Positions 1 to 10,953 of a stretch of DNA of 64,000 nt are shown piece by piece. How positions within the stretch are numbered: position 1 is the stretch's first letter; every line of letters starts with the position of its first letter. Source of the DNA: Caprimulgus europaeus (lineage: Eukaryota; Chordata; Aves; Caprimulgiformes; Caprimulgidae); NCBI GenBank assembly GCA_907165065.1, contig OU015523.1, forward strand, positions 20,425,834-20,489,833. Direction: 5' to 3'. Position numbers and translations under genes: made by a program. A model generated the notes under the pieces. It had not been told where the DNA came from. It was given only the letters and a program-made list of their open reading frames with translations, and did not search any database.

Positions 1-564
1 CTTGAACCAAAGCCCCTCCAGCAGTCAACTCTCAGACTCCTTGTCTCTCCAGTATCCAGGCCCTTCCAGACATACAGAGAATGTTAGAAAGTTAGAATGT
101 TGTTTAAGAATAGCAGTTATTAAGATAGGACAGATTCTGGTGACCATGTGAAGGGCTCAGTCAGACGGACATCCTGGCAAACCACAAGAGTATACTCAAC
201 AATTCCCTCTTACCACCTTTCCTCTCCATTTTCCCACGTGTCTTCCCCCCAGTCCATCATGATCCTTTCCTTGCCCTTGGTCCTTCCCATAAACATAGCA
301 TAATAAGTCTCACATTGTCCCACAGACCCCTCAGAATATTCTATAACAAGTCTCACCCAGTCCTAAAAATGCTCTTTCTCCTGCTTTCCATAAAGAATCC
401 TGCTCCTGAGCAGGCAATTACCCTTGAGTCTTCACAGTGTTCTGTGGAGAGAGTTTCTTTGGTTGATGAATGTCAAATTATCCTTCTTTGATAGACATTT
501 GATAGTGTTTGTACTCACTATAAACAATCAATCCCCAATCTTTTAAAATGTCATTTTCCTACAG
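1..564 (+). other. KEL intron sequence at the left edge
   Basis: This stretch precedes the first visible KEL exon and ends with a good acceptor, tttcctacag. I found no M13-like exon in it. It is presumably the intron after an exon left of the window. No repeat is evident. Confidence 0.6.
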
Positions 565-688
565 GGTCCTTCACATTTATATGATTATTTGTCTGGTTGG
601 AAATCTCTCCCCAGCCCTTGACAGTCGATTCCAAGATGCACGTTGGGAGCTATCAAAGATTCTTTATGGAGAAATGGGATCTAGAATG
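565..688 (+). CDS. KEL: KEL exon a (VLHIY...[13 protein letters not shown])
   Basis: The acceptor is tttcctacag and the donor is gtgagt. The first base completes a codon of the previous exon, and the exon ends in phase 0. The segment [12 protein letters not shown] is strongly Kell-like and lies in the helical region ahead of the catalytic subdomain. Confidence 0.9.
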
Positions 689-3600
689 GTGAGTTAGCCT
701 TTAACCATCTTATTCAGCTTCTGCAGCAGCTGAACACCCTACTACACACCTTCTGGGTGTTCTCTTGATGCCTTGCCTGGATGGAGTTTCTTAGACTTGG
801 GTAGGAAAACTGCTCTCATAGGCCATTAAATGCTTCCTTTTATCAAAGAAAAATGGGAGTAAACATGACAATCAAAACTTTAGAGAGCTAAGTGCACTGT
901 ATTGTGGAGTAGGGAACAGTAGATAAGATGGTGTTCTTTCTTCTATGTATTTATCTCAGCTAGCATTTGAATCTTCACCTTGTGTGAAAGTAAATGGAGT
1001 AAATCATAAGGAAATCAATGTTTTACCTGATTAAATTTTTCTGAGGTAGCTTAAATGGAACTACGTTACTTATCATTCACTGCCGTCATTTTTAGATCAC
1101 AGGGTATATGCTACTGACTGCATGTTTGCATATCTTTTTACTGTCTTCCTATCTCTGTCCTCACTCTCGTGTCTCTGTTTCTTTCTCTGTTCTTACAGAT
1201 CCCAGCTGAGCGCTGGAGGAAGTGCTTGACTGATACCAGCTCTTTCTTTGAGCCAGTTCTAGGGGAGATGATTGTGCAAGAAATTTTCCCTCAGCAGACC
1301 AAGAAACTTGTAGGTATTCATCCTCTTAACCCCCAAACAGAGTTCACCTTCATCTCTTTCTTTTTTTTGACATGCCAACTTAAGACCACATCAAGGCAGC
1401 AAAATCATGTGCTGTACACATGCACATATTCCTGAACTTATGCACTTCCTCTCCTTTTCTGGGAATGAAAGATGTCTCAGAACAAGACATTGCTGTCATT
1501 ACTAGAATAATTAATGCTAAAATACGAGTTATTATCTTTTTCTCAACTACTAGCAAAGTAATGTGTGCAGCACCGATATCTATGACAGTCCTACAAATGT
1601 ATGTAGTCTCAGTGTGCTTTCTGGAATGACAATTAGTACTAACAGTACTAATCACCAATCTGACATATTTAAATAAGATTTTCAACTGCAAAGCCATTAA
1701 GCCATCATATGACCAGTTGCACAGAAACAAATCAATATGTCAAAACATTCTGAGGTGGTCTACAAAAAAATGAACACCTGCCTGCAGTGTGGAAAAATAT
1801 TTTTTTTTCCTATAATGATCCTTTTTCTTTTGAGGGAAGTTAGTGTAGGCACCAGGTTTTATAAAGAATTTGCAGTGTATAAGGTGACAATAACCCCAAG
1901 AAAAGTTATTTGGAAAACTAAGACTATGTGTAGTGAAGCACAAAGCTGAATGAACAAAGCTTAATTTTGCAAAGGAGAGACTCAGATTGCCATAACTTTG
2001 GAAAGGGAGACACTAGAATGAAATACTTGTGGATACCAAATTTTGATTTCACTCAAGAAGTGAGGCACTCATTTGGTCCATTGCTGTCCCAAAAGGGATT
2101 GAATGAAAAAGAATTATGTTTCCCTCTTAGTTACCATGAGAGACAAGATGAAAAGGTGTCTGGAGAGAATGCTGAGCCCTTTGAGGAACCACTGGATGCC
2201 AAACAACTTAAGCCAAAATCATTGTCAAAACTGAAATCTCCTCTTTCATAACAAGAAGAGGAATTTCTCCCCAGTTATTCTGTGGTTGAATTGCTGGAAC
2301 ATGGGAAGGATAGCTAAACCTGAACAATGTTTTTCTGCATTCTGACTGTGCTACCTTTTCTCCATGGCAGGCTGAGCAGATGTTCTCTGAGATCCAAGAT
2401 GCACTTTATCGCCAACTGGATCAGTTGGAGTGGATGGATGAACAGACTCGCCAGAAGACTAAAGCCTTGGTGCGTGCAGAGGGCAGAAGTTACTGAGACC
2501 TTCCATTCCCTGAAGCCCTTGGAAAAGGAATCGAAGGGGCCTGCACCTTCAGATCCTGCTTCTACAGGCACACAATCTTAAACAGATATCTTATACACAC
2601 TGAAAATTGTAGGTGGTTTTATAAGTGCCATCATGCACCAGTGATCATAAGTAGACGTGTAGTCATAGAAAGACTCAGTGTTTCTGTGTTGGTGGACACT
2701 GAACTAATTGTATTGAGATGCAATTCAGTTTTATACAATTACAGAGGATAAAAACTATAAGTCTGAATGCTAGAAAACAATGCTATGAAGAAAAAGAAGA
2801 GTAGGACAACATTAGGTCTCAGGTCATTGAGGTAAGAAAGCAGAGTAGCAAGAGAAGATTTCTTGTTGTAACAGAGTAGCTGTCATTTTGGAGGGCTGAT
2901 TCACAGATCGTTTAGGTTGTTTAGAAATAGAGTTCAAAGAGGACTTCTAGAATGTAAAGCCTCCTGTTAATCACGTTTCTTTTTGTTCATTTGTTTGTTT
3001 ATTATGTTTTTAGGTTTCTGAACTACAAGTGGAGATTGGCTATCCAGCTTACATACTCCAGACTGACAAAGTGAACCTGGAATACCAGAATGTGAGCTAT
3101 ATAATGTAAACATGCCTGCCTCATTGTTGGCAGTTTACCTGTACCAAATGCTACCTTTGCTGCTAAAAGAGGCTATGACCTCCAGAGCAATGCACATTTC
3201 CTGCTGTTCAATTTCTGAGAACATTTGGGCCCAGAGAACCTTTATTTATTGCTTCTATATTGTTGCCTATGCTGTCTCCTATTTAGAGTGGCTGGCCTGA
3301 TAGACATTGGTAGTGACCTGCTTGTATGTTCTGTTTGGCTTGCAGATAATATTCCTGTCATATCTTAAATTGAACGTCTTTAGGACTGGGAGAGAATAAG
3401 TATTTCATTGTTTTGTCTTTTGATGAACCCTTTCTTGACCTATGGGTCTTTTCTGTTTCTCATACTGTGCAATTCATTTCTTGCTCATGCCCTATGACAA
3501 TCCCATTACCTGTCTCTTCCTTCAGTTGGAGTTGAATGAAGACACTTTTTTCCTCAATGTGGTGGCTTGCTTGAGAGTACTGAGGGAAAATTCCTACTTG

Positions 3601-6600
3601 AATCAACTTCAGGATCACTCACAGCATAAGTAAGTGTCAGATATTGATCTGAAAAACAAACCAGAATCACACACTGGAGGACTAACTGAGGTTGGAAGGG
3701 ACTTGTGGAGATCGCCTAGTCCAACCGTCCTGCTCAAAGGAGGATCAGCTAGAGCAGGTCATTCAAGACTGTGTCCAATCATATGTCTGTATCTCTCTTT
3801 TACTAGGGAAGGAGGGATAGGGCAGATATGGGAGGTTTGGACAGAACTGGACGCAGTAATTCCAGATGTGGTTTCATCAGTCCTGAGTAGAGGGACATAA
3901 TCACCTCTCTTGACTGGCCAGTGACACTTCTTCTCATGCAAAATGAGATGATGTCCTTCTTTGCTGCAAGTCTGCATTGCTGCATCCTGCTTTAAAAAGC
4001 CTTGAATCTGGAAGCCTGTCTTGTGCCAATGGTACCAAAAATCCCCAATGTTGTGGAGGAGGCCCCAGACCCCTGAAAAAATAACCTTTTTTGCCCATGA
4101 ACACTTCAGTAAGAGGGATAGGTGGTTCTCTTGGACTTATCAACAAAGCAAACAGCAAAGCGGTGTGATTATGTGAATGCTGTCAGAATCATCTCAAAGG
4201 CAGGACATAGGAAGCTTTAGAAGGCAGGCAGTGTTGGCAGGCATGCTTGGGACCTTACACCACCCGAAGAGTATTCTGAGCAGGACTTCACAGAAAGTTA
4301 TTAACCCTGACTTACTTGACAGAGGAGTTGTGAGGGTGAATTCCTTAATGTGTATGAAAGCTAAGGTACTAGCTCTGACCATCTGTAAAGAAATGAAAGT
4401 TTATTTCAAACATCTTTAACTCTAGATAATGTGAATTTTATCATTTGCTGCTGCTGTATGAACAGTTATATGAGCAGACCATTTTTTGCAAGCCCAGTAG
4501 AGGAAAGGAGCAAGATATGAGATAAGGACTTAATACATTCTCTCATTTCTCTTTTTCTGCTTCTAGCTGGCATGTGTCCCCCTGGAGTGTGCATTCATAC
4601 TACTCAATAAGGCACCACATGGTGGTCTTTCCTGCTGGAATGTTCCGCAGCCCTTTTTTCCACATGGAGTTTCCAAGGTATGGAGGGGCTGCGAAGGTGG
4701 AAGCTGAATGTAGTCCCTTGACTGCACCATGTTTCCAGGGAGAATCTTAATGGGTCTGTCTTTAACCTCTTTCTTACTGCATCCCAGAAAGACACAATAA
4801 AGCGGGGGAAAAGAGCTTCTTCTAAAGCCATCTGGATTCTGCCTTAAGAATTCTGAAAGAATGTGATAACTGACTGTGCTGGAGCAAAATCAGAATCTAG
4901 GTGAAACTAAGCTAAGCCAAGTGTATTGCTCCAGAGCAAAGAGGCAGAAGTCTTATTTAGATTAACAGCAAAGAAGGTGTTTTGCCTTTGCCTCTCATTT
5001 TGTGGATTCCAAGAATTCTTGAAATCTAACCCATAGCAATATAACCCAGAGAAAATAGGAGCCTCACAGAGCAACTTCCTATCAGAAGTCTTTTTCAAAT
5101 GGATCAAACACAATTCTTCTCTTCCTTTTTTTAAATAAACCTTCTCTAATAAGCAAATACATTTCTAATTCAGAGTCATCTCCAGAACAATGACACTTCT
5201 GTAGACCATACTCTTATAGTCGGGTTCTTTCATTGTATAGCACAGATCTATTAGGCAGTATTTTTCTGAAATGAAAACACTTAGAAGTTGACTGTAAAAA
5301 TATAATTTGAGGTCCTTTTTTTCACAGTGATGCATAGATACTTCTCCTAATCCCATTGTACTGAAATATAAGCTCACACTGTGTCAACAGGTTAGAAGTT
5401 TGAAAGAAACGTGTCTCAGTTAAAAGTAATTATTTTCTCCATGGTGATCTTCTACCACTAGTTCTATGACATCTTCTAGTGCTTTCAGTATTTCATGAAC
5501 TCATTATAGTATGAAGAACAGGACACTTCAAAAAAATAAAGAAAAAATATTTCCAGTGGTATGGGCTGTCACTTATCATATTCTTCCTCTCTGAAAAAGT
5601 GTCTACATTTCTTATTCTTTTTGCATTCAGTGTTAGTAAAATACATTTTTCTCACTGTCATCCCAGTTGAGTAGACTGATAAATCAAACTTGATCAGCTT
5701 TTCGTGAGTTGACACAATAACATTGTCTCAGATGATGCTCCAAAGTTTAAACTTTATTGACAAAAGCCAATTCAGATGATTGTGAGGATTAGAAATAAGA
5801 AGAAATAGAATGGTTGAAGCTGGAAGGGACCTTTAAAGCCCAACTGCCTTGCCATGGGCAGGGACATCTTTCACTCGATCAGATTCCTCAAAGCCCCTTC
5901 CAACCTGACCTTGACCACTTCCAATGATGAGGCATCCACAACTTCTCTGGGCAATAATTATAAGTTATCAGCTACAGAGCTTCTGAAAAAGCAGTTCTAA
6001 GAGAAGATGAGTTGTTCTGTTCTTGTTACTTCCTACTGAGTTCCCAGTGATGTAATAATGATCTACTACAATGATTTTATGCTTCAACAGTGTTAATCGG
6101 TGCATGTATAGAAAGAATGAGCTCATCACTTCATATTATGGAAGTGTACTCTTACTTGTGTGACTATTTGTAAATTATTGCATAGAATCATAGAAATTCT
6201 GATGGGAAAGAACTGCTGGAGTTATCTAGTACAACCTCTTGCTTGTCCTGAAATCAGCAATGCTAGACCAGAGTAACTGTAGTCAAACCTTCATGATTTT
6301 AATTTATCTTGCTAGTTTTATGTATCATTTTTTACTAGACAACTGTTGCAAGATTGCTTCTCCAGCCATTCTGCTTTTGTATGATTACCATTGCAGTTAC
6401 TTTCTGGGCAGCAGTTCAACCAGTAGTGGGTAAATATCTCAACAAGAATCCATGTCATTAGAGTTAATAAAGGCAGAATCTCATTCATGGATTCTTCATT
6501 ATTACGATGGCTTATTAGCTACGGATATTCTAATGCAAGTCCATAGTACAATTTTGAGCACTGGCAGAGTAATTTACACTTGTATTTGCGTTTTTACAGA

Positions 6601-6913
6601 GTGTATCACATCTCAGAAACAATAAATAGAAAGTGTTTCTGTGTAAAATCAGAGTAGAATACTCCTGTGCAGCCGAAAGTGCTCAGTGGCTATAAAGAAT
6701 GCTCACCTGCCTTCTTTTTCTTTTCAAAAGCACGGTCTTCATGTTTGTTTTTCAGTGCTGTGAACTTTGGAGCCATTGGGGTCTTCATGGCACATGAACT
6801 TCTTCACACATTCTATGGTTATGGTGGGTACCAGCTTTGATGTCTTTGTTCATTCTTCTAGGTCCCTATTGGTACTTTCCCTCAGGGGATCTTAAATCCA
6901 GGTCCCTATATTG

Positions 6914-6944
<31 letters not shown>

Positions 6945-9561
6945 CATACATATATATATATATAATTAAGGTAGATGAAGCTAAGACTCAGTGATTAATG
7001 CGAGGAATACAGATGAACATCGGAAATACCTTTAATTTCCAGGTTTTGCTTTTTTTTTTTCCCCCCACAGTGCTGCCTGGGGGTTGTCCTACATGCAACA
7101 GAACTGTGCTACAGAAATCTATAGACTGCTTGATTAAACAGTATGAAAGCTATAGCTTTAAGGTCAATGGTACTTTTACACTGTTGGAGAATACAGCTGA
7201 CACTGGAGGGCTCACCATTGCTTACCAGGTATCGTAGTCTGATTCTCTAATCTCACAGTCTCACCACAGAACTCAACCACCATGCCACAAGATTGCTCTG
7301 CTGCATCCCTCTCCTACATGCTGTTCCAGTTCCAGATTTCTTGCATGCCTGTGCCAGTGCAGCATCTGCCCTACATATCCTCTGCTACAGCATACATAGG
7401 TTCCTCATAAAGCTTTGAAGACCACTTCTCCCCTTCCCCAATTCTGGGATGGGCCTTTCTTTACTTCCCCATTTTTGTCATGTGTACAAAAGCACGTTAT
7501 TATTTATGTTTCTGTTATACCTGAGGAACTAAGCTGAGACATGAAGCAGAATTCTGTGTGGTGGTGAAATGACTCCATAATGTTTTCAGCAATACTTTAG
7601 TGTAGAGAGAATTTTTTATTTCCTCATGCAGCGGTGCAGCAGTTTAATTAATTACTGAGAGCAGGGTACTCTAAAAACTCTAGGCCACAGATGGTACTTA
7701 TTACATTCTTGCACAAAAAATGCTTGGAGTTGGAAAGCCTTTTAATTTTTATTCAAATATTTGTGACTTTCTTTGAAAGTAAATTTCATTCTTGGCGCAG
7801 TCACCACATCTTCTCTTATGATAATGTGTGTGTGGTACTGTCTGAAATGGCAAGCAAAGGATTTATGTTGTTATTCTCCCATCTTAGAGTTATTAGGGGC
7901 ATGGCAAGCAGCAGGGAGAGAGATACCAATTTACTAATTTATTAAATATCTATTAGATTGACAGAAGTCATGGTTTTGGGACACTATGTAAAGGGGGATT
8001 TATTATAATTAATTTTCTCTCTCCACAGGCCTATAAGAATTGGCTGAAAAAGCACAAAGAAAAGGATTTACCTAAGACTGGACTTTCACACGACCAGCTT
8101 TTCTACCTCAGTTTTGCTCATGTAATGAATTCTAGGCTACTCTTGTGTCTCTCTCACTCTCCTTTGTCTTCCACATTATTACAGTTTGTCTTTCTCAATA
8201 TTCAATCAATTTTCCCCCACTTCACAGAACTGGGAATGACCTATGTTTCAGGGAGATTCAGAATCTCATTTAGAAAGCTAAAATTCACCTGTTATGGATC
8301 TCAAAGCTAACAAAAGGTCTGTCTGCATAGATATTTTACAAAGCTCTAAAATCTACCAAAATTGAGTTGTAGCAGAAGAAGTTGTGTCAGGGAAAGCTTT
8401 GCCAGAATTTGAGTATTTTTTGCAGTTGTGAGCAATCTTATACATGAAAAGTAGAATTTTACTGGAAAAGGCATGTATCTTTCCATCCCTTCCTTTATCC
8501 ATATCTCTGTCATGGTGAATAGCTAGATGTCCAAAGAAAAGGACTTGGGAATGGTGGTGGACGAGAAGCTGAACATGAGCCGGCAATGTGTGCTTGCAGC
8601 CCAGAAGGCCAACCGTATCCTGGGCTGCATCCAGAGAAGTGTGGCCAGCAGGTCGAGGGACGGGATTCTTCCCCTCGTACTCCATGCTCGTTAGGGCCCC
8701 CCCTGCAGTGCTGTGTCCAGTTCTGGGGCCCCCAACACCAGAAAGACATGGACCTGTTAGAACGAGTCCAGAGGAGACCACGAGGCTGATCCGAGGGCTG
8801 GAGCACCTCTCCTGTGAGGACAGGCTGAGAGAGTTGGGGCTGTTCAGCCTGGAGAAGAGATGGCTCCAGGGAGACTTTCTAGCTGCCTTCCAGTACCTGA
8901 AGGGGCTACAGGAAGGCTGGGGAGGGACTTTTGACAAGGGCAGGTAGTGATAGAACAAGGGGTAATGGCTTTAAACTGGAAGAGGGTAGGTCTAGATTAG
9001 ATATTAGGAAGAAATTTAGTGTGAGGATGGTCAGACACTGGCACAGGTTGCCCAGAGAAGCTGTGGCTGCCCCCACCCTGGAAGTGTTCAAGGCCAGGTT
9101 GGATGAGGCTTTGAGCAACCTGATCTAGTGGAAGGTGTCCCTGCTGATGGCAGGGGGGTTGGAAGTGGATAATCTTTAAAGTCCCTTCCAATCCAAACTA
9201 TTCTATGATTCTATGACAGATTGTAGTCGTGAAGGGAAAGATCTGAACATTGTTGGCACTCATGTGTTTCTTGTTTACTCCAGCAGCCTCAGTCATATGT
9301 GCAGAGGCATGAGGAGCCTTAATTCTTGTTCACATGAGGACTTTCAGACAAACTGACTAACTTTTCTATTTTGCTTCCTCTCAGGCAATGTGTGGATACC
9401 AGGATCCTGAGAAACTACAGTCTTCCCTGAACACAGATCCACACAGTCCCTTGCCACTTCGTGTCTGTGGGCCTGTCAGCAATAGCCAGGACTTTGCCAA
9501 GCTCTTCCACTGTTCCAGTGGATCTCCAATGAACCCAGACAACAAGTGCCATATCTGGTAA
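565..9561 (+). CDS. KEL: KEL, Kell-type M13 zinc endopeptidase, 3' part (10 coding exons)
   Basis: The spliced exons are 565-688, 1199-1309, 2371-2469, 3014-3091, 3526-3629, 4567-4677, 6756-6823, 7071-7228, 8029-8121 and 9385-9561. All introns are GT-AG and all phases agree, giving one open frame of about 373 residues. Family knowledge: M13 enzymes (neprilysin, ECE, Kell) are type II membrane zinc peptidases, and human Kell cleaves big endothelin-3. Seen here: the zinc and catalytic motif HELLH, the third-ligand motif ENTAD followed by TGG, the DPHSP...LR segment that carries the transition-state His and substrate Arg, and the C-terminal KCHIW. The PGGC segment after HELLH and the loss of the FDD of neprilysin are Kell-specific. 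The catalytic set is intact, so I infer an active enzyme. The N-terminal half is outside the window. The neighbouring TRPV gene agrees with mammalian synteny. Confidence 0.94.
1199..1309 (+). CDS. KEL: KEL exon b ([17 protein letters not shown])
   Basis: The acceptor is gttcttacag and the donor is gtaggt; phase is 0 to 0, 37 codons. It carries the M13-typical RW..C....FFEP pattern, with a cysteine at the position conserved in the family. Confidence 0.92.
2371..2469 (+). CDS. KEL: KEL exon c ([12 protein letters not shown]...WMDEQTR)
   Basis: The acceptor is ccatggcag and the donor is gtgcgt; phase is 0 to 0, 33 codons. It encodes the amphipathic helix with the W-M-(D/N)-E-(E/Q)-T motif shared by M13 peptidases. 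Confidence 0.9.
3014..3091 (+). CDS. KEL: KEL exon d ([13 protein letters not shown])
   Basis: The acceptor is gtttttag and the donor is gtgagc; phase is 0 to 0, 26 codons. It aligns by eye with the human Kell segment around AQLQVEMG. Confidence 0.88.
3526..3629 (+). CDS. KEL: KEL exon e ([15 protein letters not shown])
   Basis: The acceptor is ttccttcag and the donor is gtaagt. The exon ends two bases into a codon. A CR1 remnant begins only about 50 bases beyond the donor. Confidence 0.9.
3680..3945 (-). mobile_element. CR1 LINE fragment, minus strand, in a KEL intron
   Basis: The segment from about 3683 (gaggttggaagggac..tggagat) reads as the CR1 3' region in reverse. About 80 bases later a second CR1-like segment (gaactggacgcagtaattccagatgtgg) follows, so the copy appears internally deleted. 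Limits are approximate. Confidence 0.75.
4567..4677 (+). CDS. KEL: KEL exon f, substrate-binding strand (HSYY, VVFPAGM)
   Basis: The acceptor is cttctag and the donor is gtatgg. The exon encodes [13 protein letters not shown] and then VVFPAGM..PFF, the beta-strand that binds the peptide substrate in M13 enzymes. The usual NA(F/Y)Y of this strand reads HSYY here. Confidence 0.93.
5803..5953 (-). mobile_element. CR1 LINE 3' fragment, minus strand
   Basis: It starts agaatggttgaagctggaag and runs to acttctctgggcaa, the reverse complement of the usual CR1 3' end. It lies in the KEL intron between exons f and g. Confidence 0.82.
6181..6250 (-). mobile_element. Short CR1 3' tail, minus strand
   Basis: The start catagaatcatagaa is the terminal CR1 octamer region in reverse, followed by a degraded copy of the adjacent 3' sequence. 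Confidence 0.65.
6756..6823 (+). CDS. KEL: KEL exon g, zinc-binding HELLH exon
   Basis: The acceptor is tttttcag and the donor is gtgggt. It encodes [20 protein letters not shown]. The two histidines of HELLH are zinc ligands and the glutamate is the catalytic base in M13 peptidases. Confidence 0.95.
6919..6964. repeat. (TA)n microsatellite
   Basis: A nearly pure TA tract with two short TACA interruptions, in the KEL intron between exons g and h. Confidence 0.95.
7071..7228 (+). CDS. KEL: KEL exon h, third zinc ligand (ENTADTGG)
   Basis: The acceptor is a long pyrimidine tract ending ccacag and the donor is gtatcg. The exon encodes LPGGCPTC and then ENTADTGG. It has two N-glycosylation sequons, NRT and NGT; the second aligns with human Asn627. 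Pro follows GGC where human Kell usually has Leu597. Confidence 0.94.
8029..8121 (+). CDS. KEL: KEL exon i ([10 protein letters not shown]...LFYLSFAH)
   Basis: The acceptor is ctctccacag and the donor is gtaatg; phase is 0 to 0, 31 codons. It ends in the M13 motif QLF(F/Y)..(F/Y)A that precedes the next exon's WC/MC segment. Confidence 0.9.
8529..9216 (+). mobile_element. CR1 LINE, 5'-truncated, plus strand, in a KEL intron
   Basis: About 690 bases of the end of CR1 ORF2 plus the 3' tail. Translation in shifting frames gives CR1 hallmarks such as [35 protein letters not shown] and [10 protein letters not shown]. It ends in two octamers, ATTCTATG ATTCTATG, at 9200-9215. Frameshifts and stops make it dead. 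It sits between the last two KEL coding exons, in the same direction as the gene. Confidence 0.95.
9385..9561 (+). CDS. KEL: KEL last coding exon with stop
   Basis: The acceptor is ttcctctcag and the TAA stop is at 9559-9561. The exon encodes [13 protein letters not shown]...[10 protein letters not shown] and [11 protein letters not shown]. The His of DPHSP and the following Arg match the transition-state and substrate-binding residues of neprilysin (His711, Arg717). Confidence 0.95.
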   Translation, partial: AMCGYQDPEKLQSSLNTDPHSPLPLRVCGPVSNSQDFAKLFHCSSGSPMNPDNKCHIW

Positions 9562-10086
9562 TCCACATGGAAAAGGAAGAATAGAGCTATGACCCCGGGG
9601 AGAGGAAGGCCTGACCTATGAAAGTATGGTCGTCTTCTCAGGGTCTGTCACCTGTCAGGGTGACATGGTGCTCCTAGTCACTGCTCCACCTTCCTTTCCT
9701 TGTTATACTTTCTTCAGCAGTTGATGGTAGCAAAATTCTCAAACTGAGCTCGTAAGGGAAGGGGGTCTCCTCCTACTGCTCTCAGCACTCTGTCCCAAAT
9801 GTGGTAACTCTGGAGTTTAGCAAGTTCCAAGGTAGTAAGATGACTAGCCAGGCTCTAGTAGGCAACAACTTCTGAGGAGCTGTAAACAGAAGGACTGTTA
9901 CATTCTTAGTCCCTCTGTTCAGTGCATTTCCCTGTCTACTCCAGCAGCCTCACAGTCATGTTAAATGGACAGGACAATAAGCTGGAGCTCTAAAACTCGT
10001 TCATATAAGAATTGCTCTTAGGGAAATGCTACTGTGCAAACCACACATGTAATTTACAAGAGAGGGAAGAATCCTTTTCTTCTGTC

Positions 10087-10092
10087 AATAAA
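10087..10092 (+). promoter_or_regulatory. Candidate KEL poly(A) signal AATAAA
   Basis: A canonical AATAAA 526 bases after the KEL stop codon. It is the first one after the stop; use is not proven. Confidence 0.5.
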
Positions 10093-10947
10093 TGGAGATA
10101 GGTAGTAGGAAAGACTCAGTAGCTCCAGCTTCTAGGCTGAAAGATAAGTCACTTAATGGAGGTTTCTGAAGGCCTTCCCTGTTGTGTTTTTGTTTCATCA
10201 GCAAAACTCCTCACAAGCAAAAGAGGAAAGTGTGGTGGTAGGGATATTGGGAGCTGAGAACAGATTCTCTTTCTTCTTTCTTTTCCAACAAGATTCACTA
10301 TGTTAGGGTTGAGGGTATGGTTGAGGGTAGAGTATGGTACAGTCAGAAGGGTTTCTAAAAGTCTCTGAAGACTGAACAATTATAATTCCAAGAACTTCTC
10401 TCGTTCTCTCATCCCTAAAAGTTCTCTCATCCCTACATTTGTAAATACCATACAGACAGAGGAGTAGAGCTACTGTAGAATTTTACTTTACTTAAAATTT
10501 AATTTTTGGTATTAATTTACTTTAGAGGAAAAAGAGAGTAAGAAGTAATGTATTTTAGGTTAGCAGGAGAAGTACTTAAAGCACATTCTGAAGAGCAAGC
10601 TAATAATTACATCAGTTTCAGGTTCTCATAATTAGAATATGTGTAACAATGTTCTAAAATTTATCAAAGTTAATAAGTATACAGAATACTCCTGCCTTTT
10701 GGATACTCTTCAAACTGTTCTTGCTAATGGGAGCATTTTTATTTTGCTAATTACATTTACTGCCTGGGGATTGTTTGTGGAACAGGTGATGGCAAGTGGA
10801 AACATCCCTTATCAATGTCAGCACTGTAAAAATTGTGAAAATCCTAATCATTGTGTTAATCCTTTCCAAGTACTGACCAATGCAGCAAAATATTTTCCAA
10901 GAACAGACTGTTTAGAGATTTTGTTTTCATTAATTAGCTAAAATATC

Positions 10948-10953
10948 AATAAA
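10948..10953 (+). promoter_or_regulatory. Second candidate KEL poly(A) signal AATAAA
   Basis: A canonical AATAAA followed within 30 to 80 bases by GT- and T-rich sequence (gtgtttgcttcag, then tgtttctttgttctgtatttgtgttg), the layout of a real cleavage site. Confidence 0.45.

Larger units (their letters stand above)
9562..10953 (+). other. KEL 3' UTR and downstream flank
   Basis: No coding exon follows the KEL stop. Poly(A) signals are present at 10087-10092 and 10948-10953; the second is followed by GT-rich sequence. Which one is used cannot be told from the sequence. A 15-base direct repeat, gttctctcatcccta, lies near 10404-10436. Confidence 0.5.

Noticed and set aside
1967-2251. 94-codon frame between KEL exons b and c
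   Set aside because: KEL exons b and c join in phase without it, it lacks M13 similarity, and nothing else supports it.
8353-8958. 201-codon minus-strand open frame
   Set aside because: It is antisense to the plus-strand CR1 at 8529-9216. The coding direction of that element is plus and the frame has no protein-like match.
10639-10941. 100-codon plus-strand frame with several Cys, ending just before an AATAAA
   Set aside because: No recognised family, AT-driven composition, and it lies in the probable KEL 3' flank. The closeness to a poly(A) signal is probably chance.
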